A stretch of DNA of 38,893 nucleotides. Origin: an uncultured Trueperaceae bacterium (GTDB taxonomy: Bacteria; Deinococcota; Deinococci; Deinococcales; Trueperaceae). The translations under genes were made by a program, and so were the position numbers. The notes beneath the pieces were generated by a model. That model was not told the DNA's origin. It saw only the letters and a list, made by a program, of their open reading frames with translations, and did not search any database. The DNA is taken from contig CAJXOA010000023.1 in NCBI GenBank assembly GCA_913057685.1, forward strand, positions 1 through 38,893, read 5' to 3'. Within the stretch, counting starts at the first letter, position 1; each line of letters starts with the position of its first letter. Positions 34,341 through 38,893 of the stretch are shown one piece after another.

Positions 34341-37300
34341 TCGTCGTCTCCTTCGGGGGCGGGCACGTCGTAGGTGACCGTGAAGCGTTTCGGGGTCCCG
34401 GCGGGCCACGGCGATCCGGTCCAGCGCCACCCCCCCGCTTCGCGGGTGGCGAAGCCGTCCTCCGGTTCGACCGTGCGGACCGTCGCGCCGTCGGCCGGCG
34501 TCAGGACCAACCACACGTTCTCCAGGTCGGCGTCCTCGTCGTGACGCAGCACGACGTCCGCCGTGACGCGGAGGGCGTCGCCGTCCCACGCCGCGTCGGT
34601 CGGGGAGGCCGGCGGCGGGTCGAACGCGACGGTGGGTGGGGTGGGGGCGGCGGGCGTGACCGACGCGGGACCCTGAAGGGCGACGGGGGTCCCGCCGGCC
34701 ACGCCGCGCAGCTCCACCTCGTGGAGTTGGGCGTTCGTGAGGTCCGCGATGCGGAAGGGCCCGGTGAGGCCCGCCTCGGCCACGTCGGTCCAGGTGCCGC
34801 CGTCGACGCGGTACTGCACCGCGTCGATGGTGAGGTCGTCGTCGAACGGCGCGGGGTAGGCCCACGCGACGCCGTCGCCGGGGACGAGCGCGAGGGCCTG
34901 ACGTCCGAGGAAGGGGATGCGGACCTCCTGCGTGCAGGAACCGGGGCAGGCGACCGTGACGCGGGCGGTGCCCGCGACGTCGGAGCGGACGCCGACCTCG
35001 ACGGTGCCGTCGGCGTCGGTCGCGAGGGCGGCCGACGTCCCCGCCGCCGCCCCGTCGACGACCAGCGTGCCGAGGGTCGTCGCGAGGGTCAGCGTGCGGT
35101 CGGCGAGGGGCGCGCCGTCCGCGTCGGTGAGGGTCGCGACGACCGTCGCGACGTCGGTCCCGTCCGCCTCGCGGGGGCCTCCGTCGTAGGCGAGGGCCAA
35201 CGCCACGTCGCGGACGCTCGTGGCGGCGGCGGTGCCGGTGAGGCCCTGGGCGGAGCCGGAGGTGCCGGAGACGGTGACGACGACGTCGCCGCCCGCCTCC
35301 GCGCTGAGGCCGGTGTAGTACAGGTCGTCGGCGGTGACGACGGCGGAACCCGCCGTCAGGTCGACGCTCGCGGGGGCGTCCGGCTCGCCGACGCGGCGCA
35401 GGACGCCCGCCTCCGCCCCGCCGGTCGCGGTGAGCACGAGCGTGGAGGTCTCGAGCACGGGGGCGGGGGCGCCCTCCGCGTCGACGGCGGAGATCGTGAC
35501 GGAGAACGGCAGGTCGCGCAGGACCGACGTCGGCACCCCGACCTGCAGGGTCGAGGCGAGGTCGGCCGGTGGGCAGTCGGTCGGCGCGTGCAGGGTGAGG
35601 TGCGGCCCGTCGTTGCCGCAGAACGTCCAGACGGCCGACGCACCCGCATCGGCCCCGTTGGCGAGGTCCCACGTCGCGAAGGTCGCGTAGTCGCGGAGGC
35701 CGTCGGTCGTCAGGAGGGTGCCGGGGCCGCGGTCGGCGTCGGCATCGAGGAAGTAGGCCTCCCCGACCGTGACCGCGAACGCCTCGTTCGTCTCCACGAT
35801 CCCGAAGCGGGCGACGTCGGCCGCCAGGTCGGCGCGCACGACGGCGCGGGTGACGTCGACCGCGTCGTCGGGGAAGTACGCGTACCCGACGACGCCGGCC
35901 GCCGCGTCCCCCGCGAGGGTGCTCGACGCGACGTGCACGTCGGTGATCGAGGCGTTCCCGAGGCCGACGTACCCGAGGACGCCGCCGACGTTCTCCCCCC
36001 CGCCGCCGGTGAGCGTCCCCTCGACGGTCACCTGGCGGGCGGTCAACTCCGAGGCCGGATTGGTGTTGCCGAGGTACCCGACCGCGCCGCCGACGAACGC
36101 GCCGTCGGCGCCGGTCACGTCCGCGGCGACGCGGGTCCGCTCGACGGTGACCGGCGTCGAGATGCCGGTCCCGACCAGCCCCCCGACGCCGTCGCCGCTG
36201 CTCGTCCCGGTGCGCGTGCCGAGGACGGTCCCGTCGACGGTGGCGTCGGCGATCGTGAGGTGCGCGCGGAAGAGTTCGCCGGCGACGAGGCCGGCGGACC
36301 CGCTGCCCTCGACCTCGGCGGTGGGGGTGCTCACGTACCCGTCGACGTCGACCGTGGCGTCGGTCACGCGTCCGACGACGCCCCCGACGTCCTCGTACCC
36401 GCGGACGGTGCCCTCGAGGCGCGCGTTGCGGACGGTGAGCCGGTCGGCGTCGACGCCGCTGCCGTCGACGCGCCCCACGAGCCCGCCGACCCGGTCCTCC
36501 TCGGACACCGTGGCGCGCACGTCGACGCCGGAGACCAGCACCTCGACGTCGGGGGTACTGGATACGTCGACGTACCCGAACGCGCCCCCGCGGTAGGTGA
36601 GGGCGGACGCGTTCGAGCCCGTTCCGATCGTGCCGTCGATCGTCGCGCCGTGCACGGCGACGGGGCCCTCGACGAAGCCGGCAAGCCCGCCGACGCTCTC
36701 ACTGGCACCGGTGACGGTCCCGTCCACGACGGCACCCTCGATGTGGACCGGCGTCGCGCCCCCGTCGGCGATCCAGCCGATCAGGAGGCCGCCCCCGATC
36801 CCCACCGCGCGGACGGTGCCGTCGTAGCCGACGTTCTCGAAGCGCAGGGCGCGCGAAGCGTCGGTCGAGTACCCCTTTCCGACGAGACCCCCCGCGACGC
36901 TGCCGTGCACGTCCCCGCCCTCGACGTGCACGTTGCGGAACGTCGACTCCGCCGCCCCTCCGGCCACCATGCCGGTGAAGGCCGTGTAGCCCATGTCGAG
37001 CGAGGCGTCGACGCCGCTGAACGTGAGGTCCTGGAAGGTCGCGCCGCGGACCATCGTGAAGAGGCCCTCGCAGCCGGTGCCGCTCGGATTGAGGTACCCG
37101 TTCGCGATGACGTGGCCTCCCCCGTCGAACGTGCCGGAGAAGACGGGGTCGACCCCGATGGGGTTGCACTGCAGGTTCGCGCTGCCACTCGCGGCGTACC
37201 CCTGGATGCCGAGGTCGATGTCGTTCGTGACCTCGTAGTGCGCCGACCAGCAGGCCGCCTCCACCGACCCGTCCAGGTGATTGAGCTCGTTGGTCAGGGT

Positions 37301-37450
37301 CAGGAAGTCGTCCGCCGTCGCGATGAGGAACGGCGATTCGGACGTCCCGGACCCTTCGAGCGAGAGGGCGGTGCAGGTTTGCGCGTGGGCGAACCCGACG
37401 GTTGCGAGGATCGTGAACAAAAGCGGAAGGAAGCACCGTCGACACAACAT
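34337..37450 (-). CDS. large secreted GLUG-repeat surface protein with Ig-like domains
   Basis: 1037 aa. The signal peptide is residues 1-23 (FAHAQ). The head resembles the first GLUG protein: Cys26, then GTSESPFLIATADDFLTL and Cys67 in ACWSAHY, suggesting a conserved disulfide. Many GLUG-type repeats (GGLVG, GGVVG, GGLAG) fill roughly residues 110-590, followed by LRDYATFATWDL, comparable to LRSWSTFDAAGWPIL in the first protein. After that come two invasin-like Ig domains (DGTDVATVVATLTDADGAPL in the second), an FN3-like domain and a final beta domain with ENVWLVLTPADGATV, similar to the last domain of the first protein. The ATG at 37450 is chosen since it begins the signal peptide; in-frame ATGs at 37468 and 37477 are alternatives. 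A surface or adhesion role is inferred. Confidence 0.85.
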   Translation of the reverse strand: MLCRRCFLPLLFTILATVGFAHAQTCTALSLEGSGTSESPFLIATADDFLTLTNELNHLDGSVEAACWSAHYEVTNDIDLGIQGYAASGSANLQCNPIGVDPVFSGTFDGGGHVIANGYLNPSGTGCEGLFTMVRGATFQDLTFSGVDASLDMGYTAFTGMVAGGAAESTFRNVHVEGGDVHGSVAGGLVGKGYSTDASRALRFENVGYDGTVRAVGIGGGLLIGWIADGGATPVHIEGAVVDGTVTGASESVGGLAGFVEGPVAVHGATIDGTIGTGSNASALTYRGGAFGYVDVSSTPDVEVLVSGVDVRATVSEEDRVGGLVGRVDGSGVDADRLTVRNARLEGTVRGYEDVGGVVGRVTDATVDVDGYVSTPTAEVEGSGSAGLVAGELFRAHLTIADATVDGTVLGTRTGTSSGDGVGGLVGTGISTPVTVERTRVAADVTGADGAFVGGAVGYLGNTNPASELTARQVTVEGTLTGGGGENVGGVLGYVGLGNASITDVHVASSTLAGDAAAGVVGYAYFPDDAVDVTRAVVRADLAADVARFGIVETNEAFAVTVGEAYFLDADADRGPGTLLTTDGLRDYATFATWDLANGADAGASAVWTFCGNDGPHLTLHAPTDCPPADLASTLQVGVPTSVLRDLPFSVTISAVDAEGAPAPVLETSTLVLTATGGAEAGVLRRVGEPDAPASVDLTAGSAVVTADDLYYTGLSAEAGGDVVVTVSGTSGSAQGLTGTAAATSVRDVALALAYDGGPREADGTDVATVVATLTDADGAPLADRTLTLATTLGTLVVDGAAAGTSAALATDADGTVEVGVRSDVAGTARVTVACPGSCTQEVRIPFLGRQALALVPGDGVAWAYPAPFDDDLTIDAVQYRVDGGTWTDVAEAGLTGPFRIADLTNAQLHEVELRGVAGGTPVALQGPASVTPAAPTPPTVAFDPPPASPTDAAWDGDALRVTADVVLRHDEDADLENVWLVLTPADGATVRTVEPEDGFATREAGGWRWTGSPWPAGTPKRFTVTYDVPAPEGDDE

Positions 37451-37466
37451 GCGACGGTTGTAACAC

Positions 37467-37472
37467 ATTATC
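37467..37472 (-). promoter_or_regulatory. candidate -10 hexamer of the second GLUG gene
   Basis: GATAAT, 16 bases before ATG 37450, within an AT-rich patch that is exceptional for this window. No clear -35 is seen. Confidence 0.45.
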
Positions 37473-37584
37473 TGCACACCTGTATCACCGACGCATCAGG
37501 TCCATGACCTCACCGGGCGGCCGGTCCAACCTCCCTCGGCCGCACGCCCCACCGCCCTTCCGGCCACCCCTCCGGCCACCCTCT

Positions 37585-37632
37585 CGACCGCACGCACGCA
37601 CGCACCCTCGACCGCACGCCCGACCGCACGAC
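37585..37632. repeat. 12-bp CGACCGCACG tandem units
   Basis: CGACCGCACG occurs at 37585, 37609 and 37621, with a diverged unit at 37597 in phase, giving a 12-bp period. A further diverged unit follows at 37633. Confidence 0.6.
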
Positions 37633-37672
37633 CGAACGCCCTCCCGCACCCGCATCGCTCCCCCCACGACGC

Positions 37673-37705
37673 CGTCCGCCGCCCCGTGGGTCGGGGCGGC
37701 GGACG
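37673..37705 (-). terminator. terminator hairpin after the beta-barrel gene
   Basis: A perfect 13-bp stem (37673-37685 with 37693-37705) around a seven-base loop, 84 bases past the beta-barrel stop. No T tract. Confidence 0.6.
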
Positions 37706-37721
37706 ATGGATCGTGCGTAGC

Positions 37722-37777
37722 TGGAGGGGTGGAGGGATGGAGGGGTGGAAGAGTGTAGGGGTGGAGGAGCGTAGGGG
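37722..37777. repeat. seven 8-bp TGGAGGGG units
   Basis: Units start at 37722, 37730, 37738, 37746, 37754, 37762 and 37770, with consensus TGGAGGGG on the plus strand. A run of G tracts follows to 37789, so G-quadruplex formation is possible. On the minus strand it lies in the 3' untranslated part of the beta-barrel transcript. Confidence 0.75.
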
Positions 37778-37789
37778 GGCGGGGTGGGG

Positions 37790-38893
37790 TCAGTACCGTC
37801 GTTCGATGCTCAACCGCACACCGAGATCGTGGACGTTGCGTCGTTCGTACGTCACGCCCGCATCGAGGGTCGTCCCCACCGAGATGGGGGTCGCGACCGC
37901 CGTACGAACGCCGTACCCGCACGTGAAGACGTCCCCTTCGTCCAGCGGCACGCTGCACGAAAGCGACGGGGTGAAGGACAGATCGACGTCGCGGTTCTCC
38001 AGCCACGCCGGGGGAAGGAGGCCCACGACGTCGAGCTCGACGCGAGGATCGAACGACGCCTCCACCACCTCCTGCGCGGTCGTGGTGAGGGAAGCGCGTT
38101 CCTGCATGTCGAACGCATCCATCTCCAGCGTGGCGGACCCTCCCGCCGCGCGCGCATACGCGACCCCCAAGCGCGGCACGAACGACACGGCCCCCCACGT
38201 CGCGTGCCCCGTCACGCCCATGCCGACCTGCACCTGTGGACGGGTGGGACGCGTCGTGACGCGAACGTCGTCGTTCTCGACGTCGAGTCCGACGCGTACG
38301 AACCCGATCCCTCCGTACGCATCCAGCGTCAGGGCCTCCAGCAACGGCGTCACGACGTACGAGCCGACCGACAGGCTCGTGAGGGTCCGTACCCCCGCGA
38401 GGGAGCCCTCCTCGACGTCGCCCGTCGTGCGGTCCACCGTCACGACCCCCCCGACCACCACGCCGTCGTCCGCACCGGAGAGGACCGACGCAAGCGGAGT
38501 GGGCAGGGTGCGTACACGCCGGTGAGCGTGCAGGCGCGCACTCCACGTACTCTGCGTCGCCTGCTCCGCACTCCACGACGCCGTATAGCTGGTGTCGAGG
38601 CGTGCCCGCACGCCCTCCAGGTCGACCTCCGCACGCAGGAACGCATCCGCGTTCCCCTCCCCCGCCGCATGCGTGACGGTCGCGTCGTACGTCACGTCCT
38701 CCAGGACGTCCGTCGAGGACGACGTCGCACGGGGGGTCGGGATGGGCCGACGCAGGTACGCCTGCGCCTCATGCACGGTGGTCCGCCACGCGCGCATCGT
38801 CCGCGTGAGGCCCTCCCGCGTCCCTTCCTCGAGAAGCGCTTGCACGTCCGGTGCGACGTCCTCCAGGAAACTGCTGGGGCCCAACACCTCCAC
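37790..38893 (-). CDS. outer-membrane beta-barrel protein, C-terminal part
   Basis: The gene enters from the right edge, so only its last 367 codons are seen and its start is missing. The visible part has alternating polar and hydrophobic strands separated by turns (GGIGFVRVGLDVENDDVRVT, VGMGVTGHATWGAVSFVPRL, GVAYARAAGGSATLEM) and ends in RLSIERRY. A final aromatic residue after alternating hydrophobics is the usual beta-barrel insertion signal. It resembles the barrel of autotransporters, but no passenger domain can be judged. A hairpin and repeat array follow the stop. It lies in the same direction as the second GLUG protein and its lipoprotein, so a surface role for the locus is plausible but inferred. 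Confidence 0.65.
   Translation of the reverse strand: MEVLGPSSFLEDVAPDVQALLEEGTREGLTRTMRAWRTTVHEAQAYLRRPIPTPRATSSSTDVLEDVTYDATVTHAAGEGNADAFLRAEVDLEGVRARLDTSYTASWSAEQATQSTWSARLHAHRRVRTLPTPLASVLSGADDGVVVGGVVTVDRTTGDVEEGSLAGVRTLTSLSVGSYVVTPLLEALTLDAYGGIGFVRVGLDVENDDVRVTTRPTRPQVQVGMGVTGHATWGAVSFVPRLGVAYARAAGGSATLEMDAFDMQERASLTTTAQEVVEASFDPRVELDVVGLLPPAWLENRDVDLSFTPSLSCSVPLDEGDVFTCGYGVRTAVATPISVGTTLDAGVTYERRNVHDLGVRLSIERRY

Larger units (their letters stand above)
37451..37789. other. repeat-rich spacer between the beta-barrel and GLUG genes
   Basis: About 340 bases with no convincing gene. In plus-strand order it holds the GLUG promoter, a C-rich stretch with 12-bp CGACCGCACG units, a perfect 13-bp hairpin, and a purine-rich array of 8-bp units reaching the beta-barrel stop codon. 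Open frames crossing it are low-complexity. Confidence 0.7.

Noticed and set aside
37585-37777. The repeat spacer as a CRISPR array
   Set aside because: The units are 8-12 bp and directly adjoining, with no spacers of 30-40 bases and no cas genes.
37485-38576. A 363-codon minus-strand frame over the repeat spacer and beta-barrel region
   Set aside because: Its translation is Arg/Gly/His-rich and low-complexity and is out of frame with the clear beta-barrel protein.

Overview
The window comes from a very G+C-rich bacterium (roughly three quarters G+C by eye), most likely Deinococcota and possibly near Truepera; this placement is an inference. Three things support it: a DR1281-like YmdB phosphodiesterase; an outer-membrane beta-barrel beside TonB/ExbB/ExbD-type genes; and a repeated promoter layout in which a TANNNT hexamer, often preceded by TGN, lies only 5-8 bases before the start codon. 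That layout is typical of the leaderless mRNAs known from Deinococcus. Most of the window is compact housekeeping sequence, with genes overlapping by the four bases GTGA or ATGA.

Layout. 1-2.8 kb (minus): a nickel-pincer (LarA-like) isomerase fragment overlapping argS. 3.1-5.6 kb: lon protease. 5.7-8.3 kb: overlapping genes tpiA, M24 aminopeptidase and argB. 8.4-10.6 kb: a five-LysM M23 peptidase and a phosphoesterase. 10.6-13.6 kb (minus): exbB, exbD and a protein joining a TonB-like anchor and a long linker to a DUF3048 domain. 13.7-16.7 kb: ymdB, an Lrp/AsnC regulator and a DinG/XPD-type iron-sulfur helicase. 16.8 kb: tRNA-Leu(GAG) with a clear promoter and terminator. 17.1-19.7 kb (minus): a secreted GLUG-repeat protein and a tiny lipoprotein. 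20.1-22.8 kb: DsrE-like protein, flavoprotein, Crp/Fnr regulator and TrmH. 22.9-24.6 kb: lipB-lipA. 24.7-29.0 kb (minus): pbp1A, P1-family peptidase, pdxT and ppa in one overlapping chain. 29.1-31.2 kb (minus): pdxS and trpD. 31.3-34.0 kb: a SARP-type regulator with a P-loop lacking its lysine. 34.0-38.9 kb (minus): an outer-membrane beta-barrel (cut by the window edge), a long simple-repeat spacer, a second GLUG protein and a second small lipoprotein.

The most unusual content is in the cell envelope. First, an ExbB/ExbD motor is paired with a TonB-like protein whose C-terminal domain is DUF3048 rather than a TonB domain. Second, two separate GLUG-protein/lipoprotein gene pairs share the same architecture, the same start/stop overlap and the same cysteine spacing in the lipoprotein tail, so they look like paralogous surface modules. 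Several intergenic spaces carry short tandem repeats of 8, 12 or 15 bases.
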